Source: Phycomyces nitens
Lineage: Eukaryota > Mucoromycota > Mucoromycetes > Mucorales > Phycomycetaceae
DNA length: 64,000 bases
Direction: 5' to 3'
Assembly: GCA_022702545.1 (NCBI GenBank)
Contig: JAHRBC010000004.1
Span: forward strand, 3,162,001-3,226,000
The notes beneath the pieces are model-generated. The model made no database searches and was not told the DNA's origin. It saw nothing but the letters and a program-made list of their open reading frames with translations. The number at the start of each line of letters is the position of its first letter. Within the stretch, counting starts at the first letter, position 1. Position numbers and translations under genes: made by a program. Positions 26,843-38,659 of the stretch are shown piece after piece.

Positions 26843-27704
26843 AGGCGCTCTTCACTACTCTGGACCTATTTTTTTAAAAAGGCAGGTGTCAACCTCTTCA
26901 TAAATTTAGTAATAAAATTGGTTATTATAGCAGCTATAATACCAAATTTATTAGACATTATTTCTAAACACAAATTAAAATGACCACAACCCAAAAAAAT
27001 GTAACAGTCTTACAAGGCCAATAGTAATACAAAAACGCGTTTCCTCCAATAAAATGAAGCATATATCCAAAATAAATTTGCTATGCAGCCATGTTTCACC
27101 ACGAATATTTTTAGTTTTTATTTGGATAATTGTATTATAACATCATGATTATCAAGTGGACATTTTAGTAACTATCAGAATATGTAATACACTATGACTA
27201 AGAAAGCGGTAGATATCTGTCGTTTTTCGCCACTATAAAAACAGTAAATGTTACCAAACTCGCCTTATACAGGGTCATATCTACTGTTTTTACGCACCAA
27301 AAAAAAGGTATATATGTTATCAAAACTGTAGATATCTACCGTTTTCTTAGTCGTAGTGTATTACTTATTCTGATATTTACTAAAATGTCCACTTGATAAT
27401 CATGATATTATAATATAACTATCCAAATAAAAACTAAAAATATTTGTGGTGGAACATGGCTGCATAGCAAATTTATTTTGGATATATGCTTCATTTTATT
27501 GGAGGAAACGCGTTTTTGTATTACTATTGGCCTTGTAAGGCTGTTACATTTTTTTGGGTTGTGGTCGTTTTAATTTTTGTTTAGAAATAATGTCTACTAA
27601 ATTTGGTATTATAGCTGCTATAATAATCAATTTTATTACTAGATTTATGAAGAGGTTGACACCTGCCTTTTTAAAAAATAGGTTCAGAGTAGTGAAGAGC
27701 ACCT
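26843..27704. mobile_element. 862-bp foldback element with central MITE
   Basis: Two arms of about 347 bp (26843-27189 and 27359-27704) are near-identical inverted copies, for example CGCTCTTCACTACTCTG at the left and its complement at the right, and matching CAGCCATG/CATGGCTG blocks near 27090 and 27460. The transcript would be one long hairpin. No coding capacity is visible. The long terminal arms resemble non-autonomous MULE or foldback elements; target duplications could not be fixed by eye. Confidence 0.75.
27190..27358. mobile_element. 169-bp MITE at the centre of the foldback
   Basis: Inverted ends of about 30 bp beginning CACTAYGACTAAGAAA, flanked by TA on both sides (27188-27189 and 27359-27360), as for Tc1/mariner-like MITEs. 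It sits exactly at the symmetry centre of the larger foldback. It has no open frame. Confidence 0.65.
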
Positions 27705-28066
27705 TTGATAATCTCTCTTATTGTATTTCATCTACAAAGAAATCCAAAAAGTGTGATGTAGGATTCTTGTGAGGATTGTAATTATCTCTTCATACACTCC
27801 CACCACATGGAAATAATACAGTCATTACCACTTGAATCTCATATGGTTGATGAAAATTGATAATTCAAAAATACATGGTCCATTTTCAATAATCATATAT
27901 TCCATGAATGTATTTGCTAAAATTCTTAAACTCTGTAAACATATACAGGCTCCTCAGGCTCGTTTTGGGTCACTTATAACTCTGGTCAGAATTTTCCATG
28001 CAAGCACATCTTTGCTTATTTTTTTTCTCTTTTAATCCCACAATCTCTATAATCAATACAATCACC

Positions 28067-29128
28067 ATGCCAAAGAAAAATGAAGCTAAACCTCACAAGA
28101 CCTACTACAAGGCATCAGATTTTGAAAAAGGAATCATTATTGGAAGACACAAGGAAGGACGTAGCACTAGGGATATTTCTCGTGAAGAGGGCATTCCCCA
28201 ATCAACTGTGAGCCGTATAATCTTGAAATTTGAGAAAGAGGGAACCTACAAAGACAAGAAGCATCCTTGACTTCCAAAAAAGCTAACTCCACGAGCATTG
28301 CATTATTTGAAGTTATGTGCCAAAAAAGACAGGCATATGGTATTAGCTAAGATTACGCGTGATGTTGAGGAATTGCATGACATCTCCATTAGTCAATCTA
28401 CTGTTTGGAAATATCTTCACGATTTGGATCTTCATTTGTGTATTGTCGTATCTAAGCCTCTACTTGACAAAGAGCATAAGACTGCCCATTATAAATGGGC
28501 ACTTGAAAGAAAGGACTGGGATGATGAATGGGCATCTGTCATATGGAGTGATGAATCAAAGTTCACTCTTTTTCAGAAAGGTGGAAAGCAGCATGTCTGT
28601 AGGGAGCCCAATGAAAAGTATGATGATGACTGCCTGGTGCCAAAAGTCCAAGGTTATGGTGGCTCTGTCTCAGTATGGGGATGCATTTGGGCAGGAGATG
28701 TCAGACTTCTTGTAATCTTGGATGATAACATGACAAAAGAAAGATATATTGCTACCTTGAGAGAACACTATCTGCCATTCATTTATAGTCTATCTGATAT
28801 AGATACTACGGACTATATTCTGCAAGAAGATAATGCTACCCCGCATAAGAGTAAACTGGCAGTAGGGTGGAAAGAAGAGAATGATGTTGCAGTTTTTCTA
28901 TGGCCTGCAAAAAGTCCAGATCTCAATCCAATTGAAAATATTTGGAGTCATCTTGACAACAGAGTCAGAGATAGAAGACCTCTCCCCACTACTCTGTCCC
29001 AGTTAGAGGCAGCTTTAATAGAAGAGTGGGCAAATATCTCACACAAAACTTGTATGAAATATTACCTGAGTATCAAGAATTGGGTCTCTGAAGTTAGAAA
29101 GAAGCATGGTAGTCATATATCTTATTAA
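28067..29128 (+). pseudogene. Tc1/mariner transposase with one in-frame stop
   Basis: 353-codon Tc1-type DDE transposase. An N-terminal HTH (STRDISREEGIPQSTVSRI) and a second HTH are followed by the catalytic D in VIWSDESKFTLF, the second D in LQEDNATPHKSK and the E in SPDLNPIENIWSHL, spacing consistent with DD34E. The single defect is a TGA at 28268-28270 (codon 68), between the DNA-binding region and the catalytic core. TIRs were not found by eye, so the element ends are undefined. Stop readthrough is possible but unsupported. Confidence 0.85.
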
Positions 29129-29595
29129 AATATACTATTATTTTTATGACATTTATCTTCGTCTATCAAGGTTTGTCCTCCTCATTTATCATGTTCCAAT
29201 AATATTTTTTTGAGCACTATTAGATATTAATAAGAAGTGATATACTTCTTTAAGCATCTCCTTATTTTTTCTCAATCGCTATCTGAATTTTGAGGAATAA
29301 TAGGAACGTGTGATAGTGTTTACTTTTTCAAGTTCTTATATTATTATTTATATTTATTTATCAGCAATCTTATGGGCATGATGTTTCTGTTTTACCAGAC
29401 TTTCTGAAAGTGACTTGTGGTCTAGCATCTAGTGCCTTTTCCCAGTTTACGGAATAAAATGTTGTGTCCTGAAAAAGATATTCAAAGACTTTAAATAAAA
29501 CTTTCTTTTCTTTCGTATACTCATCTCATAAGAACTAATCATCTATTGTCTCCATTAGTAATTTCCCCGGAGATTACAACAAGATCACTTTTCTC
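29129..29595. other. intergenic between Tc1 and MULE genes
   Basis: AT-rich, no gene seen; it should contain the 3' end of the Tc1 copy and the 5' end of the MULE element. Confidence 0.4.
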
Positions 29596-32500
29596 ATGAC
29601 CAACTTGAAATTACAAATACTTTATAGAACTTGCTTCATTATGAATCCTACCAATAAAGAAACTATTTTTATTGATGGAAAGGAATACTATCCTGTTCAG
29701 CAAGCCCTCCCAACCCCACCTGCTAATGGCTACCATGACATGATCATGGCAATTGGAAAGATGCAAGAGTATGCCCTTGTGAATAACTTTAGCCTGACAA
29801 TTAAAGACTGTAAACCAACTCAAGTTTACTTGAAATGTTCCAAGGGTGGACAGTATAAGAACACCCGCAAAATCAAAGACAAAGACAGAGTAAGAATTCC
29901 ATCAAGTGGAATGACTGGCTGCCCTTATCTCTTGAAGGTTTCCTACAAGAAGGCCATCAAAGGATATCTTCCTTTGAAAGCCACTCATGATATTGAGGCA
30001 TATCACAATCATCCTCTTGATGATGAGTGTCTGGAATTGACACTGAAAGGCAGATTGTCAAAGGTGACTGTGGACGATGCCAGAGATATTCTGAAGCTTA
30101 TTGGAGCAAAAACAACTTCTCATGAGATCCAAAAAGCAATTAACGATGACACCCCCCCTGGCCATAAGTTGTACATAAGTGACATTGACAACATGAAGGT
30201 TGCATTTGCTTGGGTTTCTGCTCCCATTGTTGAGAATGCTGGAACAAAACTTGTGAAGGCCATGGAAGCAAAGGGATATCAAGTTTGCTACGATGTGAGC
30301 AAGAATGAGTCCCTCAAGAGGATTATGTTTGCCCATCCAAAGATGCTGGAGAGAGCCTGTCGTTTCTCTGAGGTAATGGTTATAAACGCAACTTACTCCA
30401 CCAACAATCTCGGGATGCCACTCATTTGTGTGGAAGGAATCCATAGTCTTGGAGGGGAGACCCTTAAATCTTTTCCTATTGCTTTTGCCTGGGTTTCAAA
30501 TGAACAACAGGCTTCATATCTCTGGTTCCTCGAACAGGTCAAATTGCTTGTTTTTGAAGGCAACAAGTCAGTCACTCTGTTTGTAACAGATAAATGTGCT
30601 GCATTGATGAACTCTCTTGACATCGTGTTTCCAGAGAACATCAAGCTGTTATGCTACTGGCACATGCTGAACAGTGTTGAGAAGGCAGTCTCTGGGAGGT
30701 TCGAGTCTGTAAAGACCAAGGAAATGCTAATGGAGCATGTCAGCAGCATGATCTATAGTACAACAAAAGAGAATTTTGACCTGGCGCATAAAAAGTTTGA
30801 CAACATTTCCACTGGCGTGGATATTGAAGATGGGAAAGTCAGTGTTCCAGTGTCGGTATACTTTACCAACAGGTGGATCAGATGCTGTGAGAAGTGGGCA
30901 GGCTATCTGACATCTCAGTATATGCACTTTGGATGTACTACCACTCAACGAGTAGAAAGTAGGCATCAGGCTTTGAAAAAGGGCATATCCTCAATCTCTT
31001 CTCTTGAGTTGGCTTTTGAGAACATAGCCAAATATGTTGAGCAGTTGGAAATGGATTTCCGGGCCACCAAAATAAGAGAAACCAACAGGATTGATGCTCT
31101 TGTTGGAAGAAACCAATTGCTGACCCAACTATTCATGAAAGTGAACAAGCGAGCCTTACTTGTGATTGATCAAGAAGTTTGCTTGCAGGAAAATAATGAT
31201 GGAGATTGCCAATGCAAGACAAAGATCCAGTATGGTCTACCCTGTCGACATACATTGCCTGTTGGAAGAGATCTTCATATCTCAGATATTCCAGAGAGAT
31301 GGATTATCAACCCATTAATGCTAGATATCTCCACAAATGCAATCAATGTGACCACTCCGGCTGTTGAAAAGGCAGAGCCATGGATGGAACAAGTAGTTTA
31401 ACTGGAGGGCCTTTTTTGTTTGTGCAAAGGTAGCCAACAAGTTAATGAGCTTCTGGAGAATGTCAAGGCCATTGTGGCTGGCTACCACAATAAACAAAGC
31501 CATCCTCCTATAAAACTCCAGGCCCCGGAAGACATCAAGTTCCCCAGAAGACATAAGGGCAGCAGTCGCCCAAAGTACTTACCAAAAGACTTTGGCCGCG
31601 CAATCTGGAGAAAGACTAGTATTCTTTTGGGACAGGTAAGATATATACATCTATATATTGATATAAGAAATTATATTAACAGTTTTCTAAAATTATAGGC
31701 TGGCCTTAAGGTCATGATTAAGCTGGAGGCGAGGAAGAAGGCTTGAAAGAATGCAGAAGTTGCAAATGTGAAGAAAACACAAAAGAATATTAAAAAAATC
31801 AAACAAGAGCCTCTCAACTCAGGTAAGAATTGTTGCTATTTTCAAGGATAATTTACTGCCAAAAACAATACTGATGAATAGCCATATATTTAGTCGATGC
31901 TTCATCCAAAAAAGGGTTCAAGAGACCTGCCACAGCCCAAGATGAGTATGAGTACAATCATCGGACATCTGTTGGCAAAAGGGCCAAATATGAAGCAACC
32001 TTTCCTGTCTCGAAAGAGATATCAGATGATGTCAAGGGTGGGTTCAACCCAATTCCTGATGGATGGTGTGGATTTCGTGTGCTGACACACTTGATCTACA
32101 AGGATCAAAACAAGTTCCCACTTGTAAAAAGGGACATGCTTGCTGTACTTTCTCAGCAAAGCATGCTTTATGCCAGTACTTTTGGTACAGACGCCAAACA
32201 ATTAGAGAAAGTAATAAGACATGGCTCTGATATCGATAGCACCAGCAACAGTAACAGTGACAACAACAAAAACACTCTGATCCCAGCATGTTTAGATGCC
32301 AGTATGTGGTTTAGCACACCCGACTGTGCTCAGCTAGCTGTGGATACTTACCAAAGACTAGTCTGTGTCTATTCAGACAACCCTTCAATTCCCTCTGCCT
32401 CTTTCCTGCCTTTCTGCCTTCCAAAAACAAAACAAGTAAACAAACAACCTCTGATCTTGAATCATATTAACAATAATCACTGGACAGCTGTCAGTCTATC

Positions 32501-32693
32501 TAGAAATACATCTAGAAAATGGCCGACTATATCTCCATTGTTCTTTCTTGGGTGTCAATTGAGTGGTATTTCTGATAACTTTGATGGTTATTAGAACAGA
32601 TTGAAAGAGTTCAACAAGAATGATCGCAGAAATGCCATGCTCTCTCTTTCCCCACATCCAGATGAAATTGTCAATCTTACTAATATTAATTAA
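29596..32693 (+). pseudogene. MULE transposase fused to an OTU-like cysteine protease, several stops
   Basis: Mutator-like transposase (MULE/FAR1 type). Exons about 29596-31635, 31699-31822 and 31894-32693 stay in one frame. The N-terminus has a FAR1-like zinc-binding region (VYLKCSKGGQY, HNHPLDD). In the RNase H-like core the first catalytic Asp is replaced by Asn (VINATYSTN, codon 264), with D in VTLFVTDKCAAL and E in RVESRHQALKKG. A SWIM finger follows (CQCKTKIQYGLPCRH). The later exons encode an OTU-like protease: PIPDGWCGFRVL (catalytic Cys) and INNNHWTAV (His). Stops interrupt the frame at 31399-31401 (TAA), 31744-31746 (TGA) and 32592-32594 (TAG). MULE-OTU fusions are known in other eukaryotes. 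The lost Asp and three stops indicate a dead copy. Confidence 0.85.
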
Positions 32694-34137
32694 TTTTTCT
32701 ATGTTTATCTCTCCTATTTTTGTATTTCTTTTATTCTTTACTTCTATTATTATTATCATACATATCATTCACTTTATTAGCTAGACTTCTCATAAATATA
32801 TCAATTATATCAATTTGTTTCTTTGTATTAATCCAAGTCTATCACTCCAAGTTAAGTGATTCTCTGTACTGCCTTTGCATGAAAACTATTCGTGAGAATT
32901 TGTTTACCCTGCTAATTACAAAAACAATCAACAAATCACAGCTCATAAATTAAGATTTATGTTACACTGATCGATCCAAATCTCTTGGAGACATGCAAGA
33001 CATTGAGTATTCAAGTGATTAATCAATCATTTCAACAGATATAGCAATGTAGTATTAAGTAAAGGTAGCGATAATATAGTAAAATGTACAAAGTAATTTT
33101 AATTTGATTATAATAACTCAATTATGAGAAAATAAATTTAATATGTGAAAATTTTGGATTTTTTCAATGAAAAAATAATATGTATTTGGTTGTAGAATCA
33201 CTTTTTTCTCATTCATTTTTTATCAAAATTTTGCAGCATCTATATATTACTTATATATTTTTGAATTTCTAATTTGTTTGACGATTTTTAGAATTTTTTT
33301 TTATTTTTGATATTTTTGATGAAATATCTCTTGAACATATTGTAATGAAATACAAGAAAGACATTTTAAAACAAGAATTAAAATAAAAAATAAAAAATAA
33401 AAACATGTATATTATGTAAAAAAAATATATCTATAACTATATAAGCTCTTATAGACCTGCAAGCTATCAATGGCATCCTGTTCATCATCAAAGTTTTCAG
33501 AAAATGTCTAGTTTGCATGGATTATTTTATTTTATACATAAATTGCATAAAATAATAAATATATGATTCTAAGTTCAGGTTAAGCCACAAAATGCTTACT
33601 CATCAACCCATAAATGTATTTCATTTGTCTACGGAATTTGAATACATTACAATATTTGCAAATTTTAGATTTTCTTCAGACAAAGTCTTTGATTCTTTCA
33701 CTTGATAGTTACAGCAAGAATATATAGTATAAAAAAGTATAATATACCAAATTATTATAATATAACAAAATAATTATTTTAAACACTCTAAATGTAAATG
33801 TGAAGTGCAATACATATTTATTTTTTATTATCAAATTCATTGAAAATATTTGCGAAACTAATTGATATTTTTTTGCTGTTTTTTGTGGTTTACTGTGACA
33901 CTACATATTTTTTGATGCTACACAACATATCTTATTAGACTTTGCCTTTCATAAATACTATGAAAAAAATTCATATTTAAGAATAAAGCAGCTATTATAA
34001 TAGTTGAATATGTTTTAAAAAGATATACACTATCTTAAAATTTATTTTTAATAAAAATAACAAGATCATTTTGTTGTTGGGCATGACATTTTGAATTTTT
34101 TAACTCAGATCACTCTGGATGGGAGCAGATGCTTCTT
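32694..34137. other. AT-rich spacer
   Basis: About 1.4 kb of extremely AT-rich DNA without protein-like frames. It probably holds the MULE 3' flank and decayed repeats. Confidence 0.4.
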
Positions 34138-34331
34138 GGGGCACGACGTTTTTTGGGACACGAAATTCTAAGTGGGCACGACGTTTCTTGGGACACGACG
34201 TTCTAAGCAGGCACGACATTCTAAGCGGGCACAACGTTCTAAGCGGGCACAACGTTCTAAGCAGGCACGACGTTTCTTGGGACACAACATTCTAAGTGGG
34301 CACAACGTTTCTTGGGACACAATGTTTCTTG
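34138..34331. repeat. tandem array of 17-18-bp units
   Basis: Eleven units of GGGCACRACGTTCTAAGC or GGGACACAACGTTTCTTG type, head to tail. Related units in the opposite orientation lie at 35925-35980, so the two arrays bracket the Tc1 element as inverted repeats. Confidence 0.85.
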
Positions 34332-34341
34332 AAAGGATATA

Positions 34342-35689
34342 CAGTGAGCAGAACAAAGTAGCAGCCCAATTTTCAGTTGCCACATATTTTGAAAACATGC
34401 ATGGTTTTCATATTTGAAAAAGCATATCAAAGATACTAGTTAAGAAGCTCATATTACTACAAAACACTTATTGAACATTTTAATTTTATAATTTATAACA
34501 AAATACATATTTTTAATATTTGGTATTATTACCATTGGCATCAATAACAGCCTGACATCTTCTAGGCATGCTGGAGATTAAACTCCCCAAATACTCTTTT
34601 GGTATTTTCTTCCACTCCCTTTCAACAGCATGCTTCAAATGATAGGTACTGATTAAGTTGTACTTATTTGATCATACCTGACGCTTGAGGTAAGCCCAAA
34701 CATGCTCTATGGGGTTCAAGTCTGGACTTTGGGCTGGCCAGTTACCCATAAGCTGAAGACGATTTTCTTTCTTCCAGGCCATCATCAAAGCACTTGTGTG
34801 ACATCGGGCATTGTCCTCCTGTAGCTTAAAACGCCTCCAGCTTTGGTCTTGCTTAAAAGCATTTAAAGAAGGGAGGTAAGCTCTTTCCAAGGTGCTGATG
34901 TACTTCTTGGAATTAATATTTCCTTTCATGACATCTAAAACTCCGACACCCTTGCCATAAAAACACCCCCAGACCATAATGGCACCACCACCAAACTTCA
35001 CGGTTGGTGAGATGAAGTTGAGGCGAAAACCGGTCTTGTTGCGCCTAAGAACTCTCCTGTGCCCATCACTTCCATGAAGCTTGAAACGGGACTCATCAGA
35101 CCAGATGATAGCGTTCCAATCTGTGAGTTTCCATGTCAGATGTTCTTTTGCCCATTGCAATCGCTTCTTTTGATTAACTTCTGAAATCTTTGGTTTTGAA
35201 ATCATTCTACGGGAGTAAATACCAACTCCACGTAGAAACTTGCGTAGAGTCTTGTCTGCTACAGGTGTAGCCAAGTTTTTACAGATCTTGGTTAATGGCT
35301 ATGTTGGATCTCGGCTAATCTCAAGAATGATCTGTCTTTTGTCTCTTTTATTCAGTTTTGGTGGTCTACCAGATCGTGTAGAAGCTTTATGCGAGCCTGT
35401 TTCTCTGTAACTTTTAAGGACACGCTTTACGACGCCTTTGCCAACACCGACTTTTTTAGCTATGTCCACTTGGCTTGTTCCATTCTTAATGCTCTCATGT
35501 ACAATGATGGCACGAGTTGTGTCATCAGTTTGCTTATAACCAGAAGGGTGAACCTTTGGGGACTTTTCTGTGCATTTAGTTTGTTCCATGTTGTTTTAAA
35601 ATGATGTGTTAGAAGGGAAAGAGAGAGTTTTTATTTATGATGCAATATCGGCTATTAAACATTGGGCTGCTACTTTGTTCTGCTCACTG
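34342..35689. mobile_element. complete Tc1 element, 1,348 bp, with 30-bp TIRs and TA duplication
   Basis: Ends are CAGTGAGCAGAACAAAGTAG plus ten further matching bases at 34342 and the exact complement ending at 35689; TA target duplications are at 34340-34341 and 35690-35691. The element contains one minus-strand transposase pseudogene. Insertion is next to the 18-bp repeat array. Confidence 0.92.
34514..35589 (-). pseudogene. Tc1 transposase with two in-frame stops
   Basis: Transposase of the element at 34342-35689, reading from ATG 35589. Paired HTH domains (SQVDIAKKVGVGKGVVKR; GRPPKLNKRDKRQ) are followed by the catalytic D in IIWSDESRFKLHG, D in LQEDNARCHTS and E in SPDLNPIEHVWAYL. The frame is broken by a TAG at 35299-35301 and a TGA at 34672-34674; similarity continues in frame after both, ending near 34514. 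It is distinct from the Tc1 gene at 28067, with a different TIR family implied. Probably not functional. Confidence 0.85.
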
Positions 35690-35924
35690 TACAATCTTCA
35701 AATATCATGGTGTTTGGATATTCTCATAAAGTTTTTTAGCACAATATACAATCAATGGCACAAATATACATTGAGAATACAAACTAAAGTTAATATTGCA
35801 CCTCTATTTTGAATTAGAATCCTTTTTAACACATATCATTTATAGAAGAAATATTGCAGTGTTAGGGACCAGATATATTTGTTAGACACTGGACAGCAAG
35901 TCACAATTAAAATGTCAAGTAAAA

Positions 35925-35980
35925 TCAAAACGTTGTGCCTGCTCAAAAACGTTGTGCCCCATCCAAAAACATCATGCCCC
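35925..35980. repeat. inverted counterpart of the 18-bp repeat array
   Basis: Three degenerate copies of CAAAACGTTGTGCC / CAAAAACATCATGCCCC, the reverse complement of the units at 34138-34331. Together they could be the ends of an older element into which the Tc1 copy jumped. Confidence 0.6.
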
Positions 35981-36052
35981 TAAGTCTAGCATTTATTCAT
36001 ATACCTCTTTTAAAATAAATATTTCTATTATTATATTATAGAATTGATTTTA

Positions 36053-37989
36053 TTATTGTTGGGTATTTATGTTTCTAAAGTATGAAGGATTTGCATTTTT
36101 AAAATTGTCAAAATGCTTCATTGTATCTATTAGCAATCTAGTCATCATCTCTACTTTTTCAAGATCTACCCCAGGGATTCTTCTCAATGTCTCCAAATCT
36201 TCTTGTTGATGGTGCCATATTGCTGAACTAGTTATAGCACGCTGAAAGATAGAGTTGACATTGTCGGCTTCGTCATCATTCACATTACTACTTGTCTCAA
36301 TTGCTTGGTCTACTGCAGTTTCTATACTTTCAGATGTCTGGTTTTGTTGTTGCAAGTTTACACGAGTTTGTTATTGCTGTTCAATGTATCCCAATGTAAC
36401 TTTACTGTATTTTGCTAACAAAAACATGTGTTTGTGTTAAATCAGAGGAAAACAAAGCACGGACAAGAGTACGGTGAGACTTTGTTTATTGAGAGAGAAA
36501 GAATTTGTAAATAAGATGAAGACTATTGCTATTCGTATTGTGCGTTTATATAGACATTGAGATGAGTGCTAGTGATGATATGATGATATCATGTAATGTC
36601 TGTTCTCTCTACCAACTATTAGATATGACTTGTTATTTTACTTAGTACTATTAACCAGTGTGTTAGTACTGGTTGTTAGTGTGTCTTTACGTATGAATAA
36701 TGTATTTGGAAAGGTACACTCTTTAGTGCACTTCCAGTAGGTCGGTTATTCAATATGTTTCAATATTGGTAATTTGTGTTAATGTTTCAATCTACGATTA
36801 TGTTGGATACAACAGTTTGCATAGGATCTGGTGACGGGAAAAGCTCAGGCAGGAACATTTCTGGATGAACTCATGTATGATTGTAATAGTATACTATATA
36901 GACTCTGTTAAAAATGATCATATTTGCTACTCACCATTAAAATCATCTATACTATTACTAATCTCACCCAAAGGGTTAATGATCATAGAAGGAAGTATGT
37001 CATCTTATATCTGGGAGGCAGCAAAGGAATTCTTGGACAGTTCATTCTCAACTGGACCATTTTTCTGTTGTTTAAGTAGACTTTCTCAACCTCTTCTTCA
37101 TAATAGAATTTAACATCATTTGTCAAGATGAAGATGAGATGGTCCAATCTTCTGATTCTGGTGCAATTGAAGTAAATAACTTTCAACTGGTTATGACATG
37201 ACTCAATATAATTGTTGGTCAAATATCTCTGATGCTGTTTGTGAATGTAAGGGCGTCCCCATCTCCTCAACAGATCTTCTGTTGCTGTCCATTTTCTTTC
37301 AAAGTAACACGGAAAGTCTGGCTGGCCTAGTATACTTTGTTTGAAAGCAGTGATTTTTTCTAAAAAAACTGTTTTATTTGTCTCAACAAGTATACTTTTC
37401 AGATTATTCTTCAGTTCTCTTTTGTAGGATCCAAGTTGCTGCATTGTATATGATCCATCCAACTTGATGTTGCTGTCTAAATTGTTCTGCCAGGCACAAA
37501 GAACATGGAATTCACAGTAGTGAATTGTTGTCTGAGGTAACACTGCTATAATTGCATTGACTTTGGCAATACAATAATCAATTGTGATATTAAGTGGCAA
37601 AAAGTTACTGCTTTGGCAAAGATGGACAAGTCATTGGTTGATAGGTCCAACAGTCTGATCATTTGTTACCATGTATGCAACAGGGTAGCCTTTACCAGTT
37701 TGTGAATGTCTGGTAACCAAGGAATACATGACTTCCATACTTCTTGATGAAATACCATGTGTGGCATCAAGGCAAAAAGACTGGCACATACTCATAATAG
37801 TTACTTGCATGGGTGATTGGAACCCAAAAGCAAAGAGATTCTGATCACTAGAGTACAGGGAAATGTTTCCAGTAAAAATTGTATAGCTTTGAGAAAGAAG
37901 CTTTTCATTTAACCAGATTGCTACCAAAGTGTTTTCATCTGAATCAAACATATAAAGCAATGTCTTCATCTATATTTTGTATAAATATC
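36053..37989 (-). pseudogene. second MULE transposase pseudogene, C-terminal part
   Basis: The minus-strand frame starting near 37969 matches the MULE core: AIWLNEKLLSQSYTIFTGN, FCLDATHGIS (first catalytic Asp present), KGYPVAYMVTNDQT, HYCEFHVLCAWQNN, and NNYIESCHNQLK with the Glu region. A TGA at about 37631 (probably TGG or CGA originally) and a frameshift near 37015-37050 break it. A downstream TAA interrupts AASQI/DDILPSMII. The last block (36355-36053) is a coiled-coil tail (DLETLRRIPGVDLEKVEMM). A solo LTR sits within it. Its likely N-terminal exon is at 39753-40190, separated by one arm of the large palindrome. Confidence 0.75.
36435..36814 (-). mobile_element. solo LTR, 380 bp
   Basis: Read on the minus strand it starts TGTTGTATCC and ends TTAACA, has a TATATAAACGC promoter element in the middle and an AATAAA-type signal near the end. 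It is flanked by a perfect 5-bp duplication GTTTG (36430-36434 and 36815-36819). No internal retrotransposon sequence is present, so it is a recombination remnant inserted in the MULE pseudogene. Copia or Gypsy origin cannot be decided. Confidence 0.88.
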
Positions 37990-38659
37990 ATTAAATCTAA
38001 CCTCTTGTATATGTCATTATTAACACTACAAAAATTGAGTGGTTTCATTCATAACAAACTACTATATTATCTTACCATTAGTAGACTGAAGTTAAACATA
38101 ATAAACTTTTTTATTTTTGATGGCGATTATATTATTCAATATGTTCTATTGGATAGAATAATAAAGTAGAGCCTTTTAGATGTTATATTTGTTTGTGATT
38201 TATTTCTACTTCTTGTAACTATATCATTAAATTAATTGGAGTAGAAATAATAAACAAATCAATTATTATCATGTTTATTCTCATAAGAAGGAAGAGAAAT
38301 ATGACCAGTATGCTTGCAAGTAAATAAGTTGACTGAAGATAATGAATTGTCTTATAGTTTTATTATTATTTAACAGCATTGTGTACACTCTTGTTCTATA
38401 TCTAGACATCTTTTTCAACCTAATAAACTATAAATTACAAAGATATGAAAATGATGGCAGGCATATTCTTTTGGATTATCATTTTTATTTCCCGCATTTT
38501 ATCAGGGTCAAACAGCCTTTTAATACAAAGTATTTGTTTTTCCTTTTTATTTTTTATATTCTTTTGTGCCTAAATATTACCGCAAAATACTCTGGTAATT
38601 AATTCTTTTCTTTCTCTTGTGAATATATTTTTTACTCAATATATTTTATTATTCATAGG
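37990..38659. other. AT-rich spacer
   Basis: No gene is recognised between the MULE core and the palindrome arm; if the MULE transcript is continuous this is intron. Confidence 0.35.
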
